This document shows, one piece after another, positions 1-8,270 of a DNA stretch of 64,000 bases. The translations under genes were made by a program, and so were the position numbers. Origin of the DNA: Cupriavidus sp. D384 (lineage in GTDB: Bacteria > Pseudomonadota > Gammaproteobacteria > Burkholderiales > Burkholderiaceae). Below the pieces are notes generated by a model. That model worked only from the letters and a program-made list of their open reading frames with translations. It searched no databases and was not told the origin of the DNA. The stretch's first letter is position 1. The number at the start of each line of letters is the position of its first letter. Location: contig NZ_BBQI01000130.1 of NCBI RefSeq assembly GCF_001652915.1, positions 1 through 64,000 on the forward strand, read 5' to 3'.

Positions 1-587
1 ACCGTTCCCTGCGCATTCTTGCGGCGTCTCTCCGCCGCTTTGCGCTCCGCTTCCTCGTCCACCACCCCTTGCGCCACGTATGGGTCGTCGTCAGTAGGCC
101 GGGCGCTTATGCTGTTACGCCCATTGGCGTTCCCATCTCGCACCATCACCTTCACCCGATCCCCCGGCAGGAAGATTGCCCACATTCCGCCCGTTTCCCT
201 CGCGTACTGCGGAATGCGGGCCTCCGCCACGTAGTGAACGCCCGGCGTCTTGCCGTCCATCACCTTTGCCGCTTCCCACCGGATCGTTACCTTCATGTCG
301 GGCTTCCAGACCTCCGGGATACCAATGCAGCAGGTCTCGGCTCCTCCGCCAGCGGGGCCATCCTGATCCTCCTCGACTCGCCAGATATTGGGGCCTCCGC
401 CGCGCATGCCGTTCTCTCCGGTGATGCCGAAGCGGGCGATGTAGCTCGGGGTGTAGTTCAGCCCGCTCACGCCGCCCGGATTCACGACGGGCGGCAGCTC
501 ATACTGCGCGTCATTTGTCACCGGTGCGGGTGATGTGCTCATCGACCCGCCATCCGAACAGCCAGCCAAGTGGAACAACGCAAGCGA
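1..587. repeat. Direct tandem repeat, left copy (period 968 bp)
   Basis: Positions 1-587 match 969-1555 with only scattered substitutions and no indel that I could see, a constant offset of 968 bp. The repeat covers the DUF3304 coding region from just after the signal peptide leftward. Similarity falls off within the signal-peptide codons at about 588-614. The left limit of the unit is outside the window. Confidence 0.9.
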
Positions 588-614
588 TATCACCAATGCT
601 GCCAAGCACTTCAC
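1..614 (-). CDS. DUF3304-type lipoprotein, copy 1 (3' end outside window)
   Basis: The gene enters from position 614 and runs off the left edge, so its C-terminus is missing. A GTG start at 614-612 follows a purine-rich AGGAG about 9 bases upstream. The N-terminus is a lipoprotein signal with a lipobox ending LAGC, followed by a domain I recognise as DUF3304 (Asn-Tyr-Thr near the start, a CCIG motif, a TIRW strand). It is nearly identical to the next gene (725-1582) over about 195 codons, with only a handful of substitutions. That indicates a recent tandem duplication. It is the last visible gene of the vgrG operon. Exported lipoproteins in this position are commonly immunity proteins for a T6SS effector; that role is inferred here. 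Confidence 0.75.
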   Translation of the reverse strand, partial: MKCLAALVISLALFHLAGCSDGGSMSTSPAPVTNDAQYELPPVVNPGGVSGLNYTPSYIARFGITGENGMRGGGPNIWRVEEDQDGPAGGGAETCCIGIPEVWKPDMKVTIRWEAAKVMDGKTPGVHYVAEARIPQYARETGGMWAIFLPGDRVKVMVRDGNANGRNSISARPTDDDPYVAQGVVDEEAERKAAERRRKNAQGT

Positions 615-724
615 GGGTGCTCTCCTGCTGTCCACCTTGCCGCGGCCGAGTCCATAGGCTTCAGGTCCTTCCGGCAAGCGGCCAGCATTCGTCTCCGGCA
701 TCCTTGCCGGCCAGCGCAGTACGC

Positions 725-1582
725 TCATCTTGCTTTTCCTTCCGGACAATCCGCCGAGGCTTGAGAGGCATCGTGCTTGCAACGGCGCGCTGCCGCTTCG
801 CGCTCCAATAGTTGAGCGAGGAGCGCCTCCGCTTCGGCCGCATTCGCTTCGACCACATCTGCCTGCCGTCGCTCCTCCACCGCTTCGCGGCGCAGTTCCG
901 TCGCTCGATCTCCGGTTTCTTCCATCGCCTCCGCCTCGCGTTGCTTCGCGATGCGGCGACGCGCCGTCGCCGTTCCCTCCGCATTTTTGCGCCGCCTCTC
1001 CGCCGCTTTGCGCTCCGCTTCCTCGTCCACCACCCCTTGCGCCACGTATGGGTCGTCGTCAGTAGGACGGGCGTCCAAGCTGTTACGCCCATTGGCGTTC
1101 CCATCTCGCACCATCACCTTCACCCGATCCCCCGGCAGGAAGATTGCCCACATTCCAGCCGTTTCCCTCGCGTACTGCGGAATGCGCGCTTCCGCCATGT
1201 AGTGAACGCCCGGCGTCTTGCCGTCCATCACCTTTGCCGCTTCCCACCGGATCGTTACCTTCATGTCGGGCTTCCAGACCTCCGGGATGCCGATGCAGCA
1301 GGTCTCGGCTCCTCCGCCAGCGGGACCATCCTGACCCTCCTCGACTCGCCAGATATTGGGGCCTCCGCCGCGCATGCCGTTCTCTCCGGTGATGCCGAAG
1401 CGGGCGATGTAGCTCGGGGTGTAGTTCAGCCCGCTCACGCCGCCCGGATTCACGACGGGCGGCAGCTCATACTGCGCGTCATTTGTCACCGGTGCGGGTG
1501 ATGCGCTCATCGACCCGCCATCCGAACAGCCAGCCAACTGGAACAACGCAAGCGACACTGCCAAAGTTCCAAAACATTTCAT
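725..1582 (-). CDS. DUF3304-type lipoprotein, copy 2
   Basis: This is a 285-residue exported lipoprotein. From the ATG at 1582 the N-terminus MKCFGTLAVSLALFQLAGC is a lipobox signal with the acylated Cys at residue 19. A DUF3304 region follows (about residues 45-165, with CCIG and VTIRWE). The last 100 residues are rich in Glu, Arg and Ala and should form a long helix or coiled coil. I chose this start because AGGATG lies at SD distance and the signal peptide begins exactly here; an in-frame ATG three codons earlier is possible. Its ATG overlaps the stop of the preceding 60-codon ORF (ATGA). Proteins of this family often occur in several copies beside T6SS lipase effectors, so an immunity role is plausible but unproven. 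No lipase gene is visible in the window. Confidence 0.8.
   Translation of the reverse strand: MKCFGTLAVSLALFQLAGCSDGGSMSASPAPVTNDAQYELPPVVNPGGVSGLNYTPSYIARFGITGENGMRGGGPNIWRVEEGQDGPAGGGAETCCIGIPEVWKPDMKVTIRWEAAKVMDGKTPGVHYMAEARIPQYARETAGMWAIFLPGDRVKVMVRDGNANGRNSLDARPTDDDPYVAQGVVDEEAERKAAERRRKNAEGTATARRRIAKQREAEAMEETGDRATELRREAVEERRQADVVEANAAEAEALLAQLLEREAAARRCKHDASQASADCPEGKAR
969..1555. repeat. Direct tandem repeat, right copy
   Basis: Partner of 1-587, shifted by 968 bp. It lies inside the intact DUF3304 gene at 725-1582. High identity through both synonymous and non-synonymous positions points to recent duplication or gene conversion. Confidence 0.9.
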
Positions 1583-1761
1583 TGATGCCATCCTGTCGGA
1601 TGCAGTCCGCTGTCGTCCGCAAGCTGGCTGCGAACCGGACATTGCCCTGTCCACTTCCTTGGCTCGTCGGCGACGAACGGGACTTGAAGGGTGTCGACCA
1701 CTTCGAAATTTGCCATCTCATTCGCCTCGCCCTGCGCTACATATGAATCGACATTGCTCAC
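1579..1761 (-). CDS. Small 60-codon ORF linking membrane protein and DUF3304 gene
   Basis: A GTG-started ORF whose start overlaps the TGA of the upstream membrane-protein gene (1758-1760) and whose TGA overlaps the ATG of the DUF3304 gene (1580-1582). Both ends are therefore placed for translational coupling. The product is hydrophilic with no signal peptide. Near its N-terminus it contains VDSYVAQGEANE, which resembles the DDPYVAQGVVDEE segment of the two downstream DUF3304 proteins. It may be the C-terminal scrap of a third DUF3304 copy, or a real small coupled protein. No function can be assigned. Confidence 0.4.
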   Translation of the reverse strand: MSNVDSYVAQGEANEMANFEVVDTLQVPFVADEPRKWTGQCPVRSQLADDSGLHPTGWHQ

Positions 1762-2633
1762 CTTAAGAGTTCAAGCAGCTTGGGCGTCATGGCACCGTAG
1801 ATTAGGAAGAAATAGCGAATCATCTTCCGTACTAACACTGAATCGAAGTAGCTACCAAACAGCGGTCCAAGTGCGCCGAAGAAGAACGCCGGCACGAGGA
1901 ATACGGCCCCATTGATCAATACCACGTAGCCGACACCGTATATCGTGGGATCTTGTGCGCCAATTGCCGAGACAACGAGTAGCGCAACAGCACTCAGTGC
2001 TCCTGCCTTCAGGCTTTCCATCACCAACGCATTTCCCAGACGATGCGCCGTGTCCCCATCGGTTTGGCCCATTGAATTGGACTCAATTCCCTCCCGATGT
2101 AGCAACTTCCACAACGCGATACACAGACCAGAGACCCAAAATGCAGGAGCAGATGGCGCCGATAGCGAGGCATTTATAAAAATAAAGAGCACATCTTTTA
2201 GAGTGAAGATTCCATACACCCCAATGCCAAGCGCGACGAGAATGGCGCAAAACACGATGGCCAGAACGATCACTATGACAACTGCGGCTCCGCGCAGGAA
2301 GTCTTTCGTGAATAACAGGGCTGTCCTTGAGTAGATCGACTTAGGACGGAACAAGCGTAGTAGAAGTCGCTGCACCGACAACAGCAACAATGCACCCATT
2401 CCAGCGCTCATTGGAATGAGCGCCAACAGCATGGCAAGGTATTCGCCAATCTCAAGACTTGGATCGATGCGGCTCCTTGGGATCGTCGTGTTCAGCCAGA
2501 ACCAAATGCTACATGCCGTTCCCAACACCGCACCGAACGTGACCGATTTCAATACAGCCTTCGCCTCAGCACTAGTCTTCATTGGGCGCTTGAGGTTAGC
2601 TATTGCGCTCACAATTCGTCCAATGTTCATCAC
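1758..2633 (-). CDS. Polytopic membrane protein coupled to the DUF4123 adaptor (candidate T6SS effector or immunity)
   Basis: A 291-residue protein with about six predicted membrane segments (roughly residues 31-50, 65-87, 112-140, 145-175, 208-226 and 232-262) and a short polar loop near 176-205. I do not recognise the family. Its ATG overlaps the stop of the DUF4123 gene (ATGA), so the two are translationally coupled. In vgrG operons the gene directly after a DUF4123 adaptor usually encodes the cargo effector, which makes this either an unusual membrane-inserting effector or an immunity protein. Its DNA is visibly more AT-rich than the tss genes around it, which suggests separate acquisition. 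The assignment rests on context only. Confidence 0.65.
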   Translation of the reverse strand: MMNIGRIVSAIANLKRPMKTSAEAKAVLKSVTFGAVLGTACSIWFWLNTTIPRSRIDPSLEIGEYLAMLLALIPMSAGMGALLLLSVQRLLLRLFRPKSIYSRTALLFTKDFLRGAAVVIVIVLAIVFCAILVALGIGVYGIFTLKDVLFIFINASLSAPSAPAFWVSGLCIALWKLLHREGIESNSMGQTDGDTAHRLGNALVMESLKAGALSAVALLVVSAIGAQDPTIYGVGYVVLINGAVFLVPAFFFGALGPLFGSYFDSVLVRKMIRYFFLIYGAMTPKLLELLR

Positions 2634-3508
2634 GCGCCAGGCCTCCCACTTCGATCTTCCTTGTTGTTCAATTCATCCCCTCGACCCGTTTCGAGCCCTT
2701 CCCATACGTATCCAGGTAGCGCATCGATATGGTCACCGAGCAGGCGACCCGACCGCACTCTCGCTTCCAGGGCAGCACGAACCTCCGGATGCTGGTCAAA
2801 ATCCAAACCGTATCGGTAGCTCAGTTCGCAATACCTCAGGCGACACATCGGTTCGGTGAGTCCCCAGGTGGCAACCCGCTGATACCGCGGCAGGAAATTC
2901 TCGAAACGCGTCACGTACGGGCCGCTGCCGTCGACGATGCCGCGTTCGATCAGGCTGAACAACATCTGGTCTGGCTCGCAGTGCGCAATCAAGTAGTCCA
3001 GTTGCTTCTGGTCCAGCTTGATATCCGCCGGGGCACTAAGCACAGCCGCGTATTGCGCGCCGCCATTGATTCCATTCCATCTCCGCGAGTGTCCGCGGTA
3101 CTTCCATTGGTAGAGCGGTGCGGTCAGCTTCCCGGCAACCTCTGGGCCAAATATGTTCAGAAACACGGCGAGGTTGCGAGGATCGAAGTAGCGCACCAGC
3201 GACGACAGCTTGTCGCCAAGGTCGGCGACAAGAAACTGCTGGAGATGGACGGCTAGCGCATCGATGCCGGCATCACTCAGGATCAGGGAGATACACGGCA
3301 TCTTCTGGTCCAGATCGTCCAGCTTTGTCATCCACGCCGAGTGGGGGTCCCCCACGCGTGCCAGGAACAGCGAAGCATCTCCCGCCGATTCCTCCGGCAT
3401 TCCGGCATAGACGTTGCGGTACTCCGGAGCCTGCCGAACCAGTTGAGCGACGGCAGCAGGGAACTGCGCACCGTCGGCGAGTACATAAAGGGGCATCGTT
3501 GATGTCAT
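2630..3508 (-). CDS. DUF4123 (Tap/TEC-type) T6SS effector adaptor
   Basis: A 292-residue cytoplasmic protein that begins MTSTMPLYVLADGAQFP. It carries the DUF4123 layout: an N-terminal half with LYVLADGA and HSAWMTKLDDL, a central Arg-rich FDPRNLAVFLNIFGP segment, then a C-terminal helical region. DUF4123 proteins load effectors onto the C-terminus of a cognate VgrG. Here it lies 16 bases after vgrG and overlaps the next gene by four bases, the standard vgrG-adaptor-cargo order. No strong ribosome site precedes either the ATG at 3508 or the alternative ATG at 3496, consistent with coupling to vgrG. No domain loss is seen. Confidence 0.85.
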   Translation of the reverse strand: MTSTMPLYVLADGAQFPAAVAQLVRQAPEYRNVYAGMPEESAGDASLFLARVGDPHSAWMTKLDDLDQKMPCISLILSDAGIDALAVHLQQFLVADLGDKLSSLVRYFDPRNLAVFLNIFGPEVAGKLTAPLYQWKYRGHSRRWNGINGGAQYAAVLSAPADIKLDQKQLDYLIAHCEPDQMLFSLIERGIVDGSGPYVTRFENFLPRYQRVATWGLTEPMCRLRYCELSYRYGLDFDQHPEVRAALEARVRSGRLLGDHIDALPGYVWEGLETGRGDELNNKEDRSGRPGA

Positions 3509-3524
3509 GGTGTCTGTCGCGGCC

Positions 3525-5987
3525 TCAACGCATCAGTAGCGCCGCATTACTCTTGGCCGCCTTGAGCAGACACTCAACACAGACCGACTTTGTCTCGAAC
3601 TCCACCGGCATGCTGCGGGGCACCGACTTCGCTTTTCTCGCCGCATGGATCGTGTGGCCGCCCGGGGTGTACTCGTTGATGTCACCGTTGAGCACAATGG
3701 CGCTGCCGCCACCCGCGAGGCGCAGTTCCTCCTCGGCGCTGATCTCGATTCGCTTCCCCTTCAGGGTGATCTTCAGCTTCGCCAGCAGGTTGATCGAATC
3801 CTTGAGCGCGCGAATATCGATGTCACCAGACGCGGCCATCAGCCTGATTCCGGCCTCATAAACAAACACCCGCCATGCCTTGCGCACATTGGCGAAAAGG
3901 CCGCCCCCGGTTGTCATGGAGATGTGTTGGCCGGCAGTCAAGGCCGCGTGCCCCCCACTGCGAATATGGGCGGAACCCGGTGTAGTCTGGATAATTCCTG
4001 TGGGGCTGGTGAGAACCAGATGAGGTGAGGTCATCTCTTTAAGGCGCCCTTCCCCCTTCATCGCATCGGCCTGCTGCGCGAGAACCTGCGACACGTCAGT
4101 GGGCTCCCCATCGTGGGCCTCGACTGTCCTGGCTGCATCGATAAGTTGATCGGCCTCGCGGGCGCCCTCCCTCAGCCCGTCCACCACGGCGCCCATGCTC
4201 AGTGCGTAGTCATCGCCGGACGGACGCTCATAGGTACTGATGAGCATGCCCAGGCTGGCGCGCAATGCCCCCCACGCGTCCGTGCGCAACTCAAAGCCCT
4301 CTCCTCGCTTGTCCGTGCGACCCGCGTTGGCCGGGATATCGACAATATGACCCAGCGCCAGCTCCGACGCCCGATAGTCGGAACCGATCTGCGCTTGCGG
4401 TTGGCCAGGCGTATCGTCCGCGATCACCTTGTTCGCGCGACCTCCGCCTTTTCCTTTGCCGTCGGCGAATTCACGACTGCGAAAGCCTGATAGTGCCTGT
4501 TGGTGAGGCAGCGCCCACGGCGGCATATTGCGCTGGTTCGGCGCGCGCCCTACGATCAGCGGGCAGTCCGGATCGCCGTTCAGGAAGGCGACAATGACTT
4601 CCTGGCCAATGCGTGGGATGTGCATGGCGCCGAACTGATCGCCAGACCAGCCATTGACGACGCGAATCCACGGGGAGGAATTTTCATCGTACTTCCCGTA
4701 GCGATCCCATTCGAATTGAATGATCACGTTGCCGTGGTCGTTGCACCAGATTTCCTGGTTCTTTGGCCCGGTCACTATCGCCCGCTGCAGGCCGGCCACG
4801 CGCGGCTTGCCGACCGTAAGTGGTGGACGGAAAACCTCGTCAGTCGGATGGCCCTCGAAGGCAACCTGGCACGCAAACTGCTGCCTGCTACCGGATTCAA
4901 CGCCCACATCTTCCAGATCCAGCGTTGCGCCGGTCACGAGATACTCGCGATTCATCGCGGGGTTGTCGTGATTGCTGACCATGTAGGTGCAGCCCGCCGC
5001 AACGCCGCGCAAGGCCCCGACGCCTCGCACGCGCCGGCCAGACGCGCGGCGCTCTTCCATGCGGACTCTCGCCCGCGTGGCCCCAACAGACGGATCGGTA
5101 AAGTCGCCCGGGTATTCATAGCGATCAAGATCCGCAAATCCAGTATCGCGGGGCTGGCTGTTACTGGTGGTCAGATCTGCGCGAGGCTTTCGATGATCAT
5201 AATCATTCAGCGTCACCTTTCCCGTACGCAAGCGGTTGACCGGATCGAAGCGGATCAGATGCTCCTGGTCGATCTTGAATCCGCGCGGGTAGAGGGGCAG
5301 CGTGTGATATGCCTCGCTGGTGAACTTGCGATAGGCTCCCGATTCAGAGGCCAGAATCAGCCGATGATGGCCGCCGTCATGCTCGAAGAAATAGGTAATG
5401 CCATACTCTTCTGTCAGACGCTGGATGAAGTGAGCGTCAGTCTCGCCGTGCTGCACTTCCCAGACCAGCTTCGGATAAACCGATGTGTCCAGCCGTTTCT
5501 CCACCGAGAAAGGATAATCTGCGAGGACCTCATCCAGAATCTCGATGACCGTCTTCTTCTGGAAAGACTTGAAGTCCGAGGTCCGCGTCGCGAGCCAAAG
5601 CCACGGACGCAAGGTGAAGCGATACAGCCGGTTATCGGCAACGCCACCCACATACTCGACTTCCGCTATGACTCCGGTGATCTCCCGGTGTCCGGCGCCA
5701 ATCCCTCCTGGCAAACCTGTGCCCATGCCATCGAGTTCAATAGTGATGGTCATTTCGCGTCCGATCATTTCATCGGGGTCTGCTTCGGCCAGGAACTGTT
5801 CCGCAGCCGGCGAGACGGCACGCAACTCCACCTTGTAGGTAAATAGTTCGCTCAGTGCTTCATGACCTGATAGCCGTACAAACTCCAACTGCGGCTGTCC
5901 CAACAGGTCGGGAATTGCCGCACTGGAAACGCTGACGGTTCGAGGCCGGCCGCCGGCCGGACTTGCCAGATTGTTTAGCGCACTCAT
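3525..5987 (-). CDS. vgrG: T6SS spike protein VgrG with DUF2345 extension
   Basis: An 820-residue VgrG/TssI. The N-terminal gp27-like region (about 25-380) includes the EYGITYFFEHDG segment. The gp5-like OB-fold (about 400-480) carries NDHGNVIIQFEWDRYG and PRIGQEVIVAFLNGDPD. A DUF2345 beta-rich extension occupies about 610-775. The tail is short and ends with two Cys (CVECL), with no fused enzymatic domain, so the effector must be carried separately. Its ATG overlaps the stop of the 40-codon ORF before it (ATGA). VgrG forms the trimeric tip of the Hcp tube. The adjoining DUF4123 gene indicates that this VgrG delivers an adaptor-dependent cargo. Confidence 0.95.
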   Translation of the reverse strand: MSALNNLASPAGGRPRTVSVSSAAIPDLLGQPQLEFVRLSGHEALSELFTYKVELRAVSPAAEQFLAEADPDEMIGREMTITIELDGMGTGLPGGIGAGHREITGVIAEVEYVGGVADNRLYRFTLRPWLWLATRTSDFKSFQKKTVIEILDEVLADYPFSVEKRLDTSVYPKLVWEVQHGETDAHFIQRLTEEYGITYFFEHDGGHHRLILASESGAYRKFTSEAYHTLPLYPRGFKIDQEHLIRFDPVNRLRTGKVTLNDYDHRKPRADLTTSNSQPRDTGFADLDRYEYPGDFTDPSVGATRARVRMEERRASGRRVRGVGALRGVAAGCTYMVSNHDNPAMNREYLVTGATLDLEDVGVESGSRQQFACQVAFEGHPTDEVFRPPLTVGKPRVAGLQRAIVTGPKNQEIWCNDHGNVIIQFEWDRYGKYDENSSPWIRVVNGWSGDQFGAMHIPRIGQEVIVAFLNGDPDCPLIVGRAPNQRNMPPWALPHQQALSGFRSREFADGKGKGGGRANKVIADDTPGQPQAQIGSDYRASELALGHIVDIPANAGRTDKRGEGFELRTDAWGALRASLGMLISTYERPSGDDYALSMGAVVDGLREGAREADQLIDAARTVEAHDGEPTDVSQVLAQQADAMKGEGRLKEMTSPHLVLTSPTGIIQTTPGSAHIRSGGHAALTAGQHISMTTGGGLFANVRKAWRVFVYEAGIRLMAASGDIDIRALKDSINLLAKLKITLKGKRIEISAEEELRLAGGGSAIVLNGDINEYTPGGHTIHAARKAKSVPRSMPVEFETKSVCVECLLKAAKSNAALLMR

Positions 5988-6106
5988 GAGATCAACTCCC
6001 AGTCATTGGGCAGACGTAATGCGTGGACCGGAACCAGAAATTTCTGTCCGCGCTGGACATGTCGGCCCCCGCCGGTCACGCTGATGCCACCAACGGGGAC
6101 ACTCAT
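5984..6106 (-). CDS. 40-codon ORF between hcp and vgrG
   Basis: A short ORF starting at ATG 6106, 5 bases after the hcp stop and overlapping the vgrG ATG by four bases (ATGA). It encodes MSVPVGGISVTGGGRHVQRG followed by a short hydrophobic/basic tail ending NDWELIS. No family is recognised. Tight spacing on both sides and its own ATG suggest it is translated, at least to couple vgrG expression to hcp. It could also be the remnant of a longer accessory gene. The GGAG within its last codons also serves as the ribosome site of vgrG. Confidence 0.45.
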   Translation of the reverse strand: MSVPVGGISVTGGGRHVQRGQKFLVPVHALRLPNDWELIS

Positions 6107-6111
6107 GACAA

Positions 6112-6597
6112 TCAGGCTTCCTTGTTGCCCTTGATGTCGTAGCCAGCGGTCACTGCACCGCCGCTGCCGCCCTGTGCGTTCTGCACGACGTACTCCTGCT
6201 TGACCTTGGAGAACGACAGCGCAACCGTCTCGCGCATGCGCACTTCGTCCTCGATCGATCCCTTCGGTGCAACCTTGGTCACGACCACGTCGCTCATGGT
6301 GAGCTTGAGGTATTCGAGCGGGTTTCCGCCAGCCTTTCGCACCACCAGCACCGCCTCGTTGATGTGCTTGCCAGTCAGGCAATACTTCATCAGGTTGGGC
6401 GATGCACGATCGATGAAATGCTCGAACGACAAGTCCGAAACCGTTGCCTTGCCGGCGCCACCACCGCTTCCCGCGTGCATGGTCGACTGTTGTTCGATGC
6501 TCCAATCCCAGGCCAGTACTTCGATTTCATTCTTGTGCGACGAATCCTGGGACTCGCCGTCGATGCCGTTGATCTTCAGGAAGATGTCCTGCGCCAT
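6112..6597 (-). CDS. hcp: T6SS tube protein Hcp (TssD)
   Basis: A 161-residue Hcp1-family protein. It starts MAQDIFLKINGIDGES and contains the typical DWSIEQQSTMH, SFEHFIDRASPNLMKYC and YLKLTMSDVVVTKV segments. An AAGGAG lies about 7 bases before the ATG. Hexameric rings of Hcp stack into the tube that is ejected inside the TssBC sheath and can also chaperone small effectors. It sits 121 bases after tssC and ahead of vgrG, so tube and spike are co-expressed. The length is normal for the family. Confidence 0.95.
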   Translation of the reverse strand: MAQDIFLKINGIDGESQDSSHKNEIEVLAWDWSIEQQSTMHAGSGGGAGKATVSDLSFEHFIDRASPNLMKYCLTGKHINEAVLVVRKAGGNPLEYLKLTMSDVVVTKVAPKGSIEDEVRMRETVALSFSKVKQEYVVQNAQGGSGGAVTAGYDIKGNKEA

Positions 6598-6718
6598 TGC
6601 AATGCTCCTTTTCGTTCAGGTAAGTGCAGAAATACGCCGCAGAAATGCCCGCCCCGGGAAACCGCGAGGCGGCGGCGCTTGCCGGGGAACTACCGGTTTG
6701 ATAGCGGGGTGAAAATGC

Positions 6719-8212
6719 TCAGGCTGCGTCCTTGACCGACGGCAGCCGTGCGACCAGGCGCAGCGACACGGTCAGGCCTTCCAGCTGGAAGTGCGGACGC
6801 AGGAAGAACTTGGCGTTGTAGTAGCCGGGATTGCCCTCGAGTTCCTCGACCACGACTTCAGCGGCGGCCAGCGGGCGACGCGCCTTGGTCTCCTGCGAGG
6901 AATTTGCCGGATCCGCATCGACGTAGTTCATGATCCATTCGTTCAGCCAGCGCTGCATGTCTTCGCGCTCCTTGAACGCACCGATCTTGTCGCGCACGAT
7001 GCACTTGAGGTAATGCGCGAAACGTGAGCAGGCAAAGAGATACGGAAGGCGCGCAGAAAGGTTGGCGTTGGCCGTGGCGTCCGCATCGTAGTATTCGGCC
7101 GGCTTTTGCAGCGACTGAGCCCCAATGAAGGCGGCATAGTCGGTGTTCTTGCGATGCACGAGAGAGATAAAGCCATTCTTCGACAGTTCGGCTTCGCGAC
7201 GATCCGATATCGCAATCTCGGTCGGACACTTCATATCCACGCCACCGTCGTCGGTCGGGAAGCTGTGGCACGGCAGGTTTTCCACGACCCCACCGCTTTC
7301 CACGCCGCGGATCAACGTACACCACCCGTACAGCTTGAACGAGCGGTTGATGTTGACCGCCATGGCATACGCGGCGTTGCTCCACACGTACTTGCGGTGA
7401 TCGGCGCCGTCGGTATCTTCCTCGAAGTCGAACTCGTCGACCGGGTTGGTCTGGATGCCATATGGCAGGCGCGACAGGTAGCGCGGCATGGCCAGACCCA
7501 CGTAGCGCGCGTCTTCGGAGTTCCGCAGGCTGTTCCACGGCGCGTACTCCAGATTCTGGAAGATTTTGGAGAGGTCGCGCGGATTGGCCAATTCCTGCCA
7601 GGAATCCATCTGGAGCACGGACGGCGAGGCGCCTGCGATGAACGGCGCGTGTGCCGCTGCGGAGATCTTGGCTAGCGATCCAAGCAGTTCGACGTCCGGC
7701 GGGGTGTGGTCGAAGTAATAGTCCGCGACCAGGCAGCCATACGGCTCGCCGCCCAGTTGGCCGTACTCCTCTTCGTAGACGCGCTTGAAAAACGGGCTCT
7801 GGTCCCAGCCAATACCCTTGTAGCGTCGCAGCGTACGGCGCAACTCTTCCTTGGACACATCCATCACCCGGATTCGCAGCTTGTCATCTGTCTCGGTGTT
7901 CGAAACCAGGTGATGCAGGCCACGCCACGCGGATTCCAGCTTCTGGAAGTCCGCGTGGTGCAGGATCAGGTTGATCTGCTCGGACAGCTTCCTGTCGATG
8001 GCACCGATGATGGCTTCGATACTCTTGTACGCATCGTCGCTCATCGTAAAGGTCGACGCCAGGGCCTGCTCGGCCAGCGTCTTGACGGCCAGATCGACAG
8101 CTTCGCGAGCCTGGTCGGTCTTCGGGGAAAACTCACGATTGATGAGCAACGCAAAGTCGGAATGCTCATCCGTCGCGGCGGTCTGTTGTTTCTGTTGTTG
8201 TGCGGAAGCCAT
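6719..8212 (-). CDS. tssC: T6SS sheath large subunit TssC
   Basis: A 497-residue TssC (VipB/EvpB-type). Recognisable stretches are the EQINLILHHADFQKLESAWR region near residues 80-100, EYGQLGGEPYGCLV, and the C-terminal ARRPLAAAEVVVEELEGNPG. Together with TssB it forms the contractile sheath. The ATG at 8212 follows AGGG at SD distance. It lies 58 bases after tssB in the same operon. The full length and the conserved C-terminal domain indicate a functional protein. Confidence 0.95.
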   Translation of the reverse strand: MASAQQQKQQTAATDEHSDFALLINREFSPKTDQAREAVDLAVKTLAEQALASTFTMSDDAYKSIEAIIGAIDRKLSEQINLILHHADFQKLESAWRGLHHLVSNTETDDKLRIRVMDVSKEELRRTLRRYKGIGWDQSPFFKRVYEEEYGQLGGEPYGCLVADYYFDHTPPDVELLGSLAKISAAAHAPFIAGASPSVLQMDSWQELANPRDLSKIFQNLEYAPWNSLRNSEDARYVGLAMPRYLSRLPYGIQTNPVDEFDFEEDTDGADHRKYVWSNAAYAMAVNINRSFKLYGWCTLIRGVESGGVVENLPCHSFPTDDGGVDMKCPTEIAISDRREAELSKNGFISLVHRKNTDYAAFIGAQSLQKPAEYYDADATANANLSARLPYLFACSRFAHYLKCIVRDKIGAFKEREDMQRWLNEWIMNYVDADPANSSQETKARRPLAAAEVVVEELEGNPGYYNAKFFLRPHFQLEGLTVSLRLVARLPSVKDAA

Positions 8213-8270
8213 GGATTGCCCTATCGATGGATTGGATCAGGAAAGCGCTGAATCGCTTCAGCCGCCACAG

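Noticed and set aside
5984..6505. 173-codon minus frame covering hcp in another phase
   Set aside because: Only its last 40 codons lie outside hcp and have their own ATG; the rest is a shadow of hcp.
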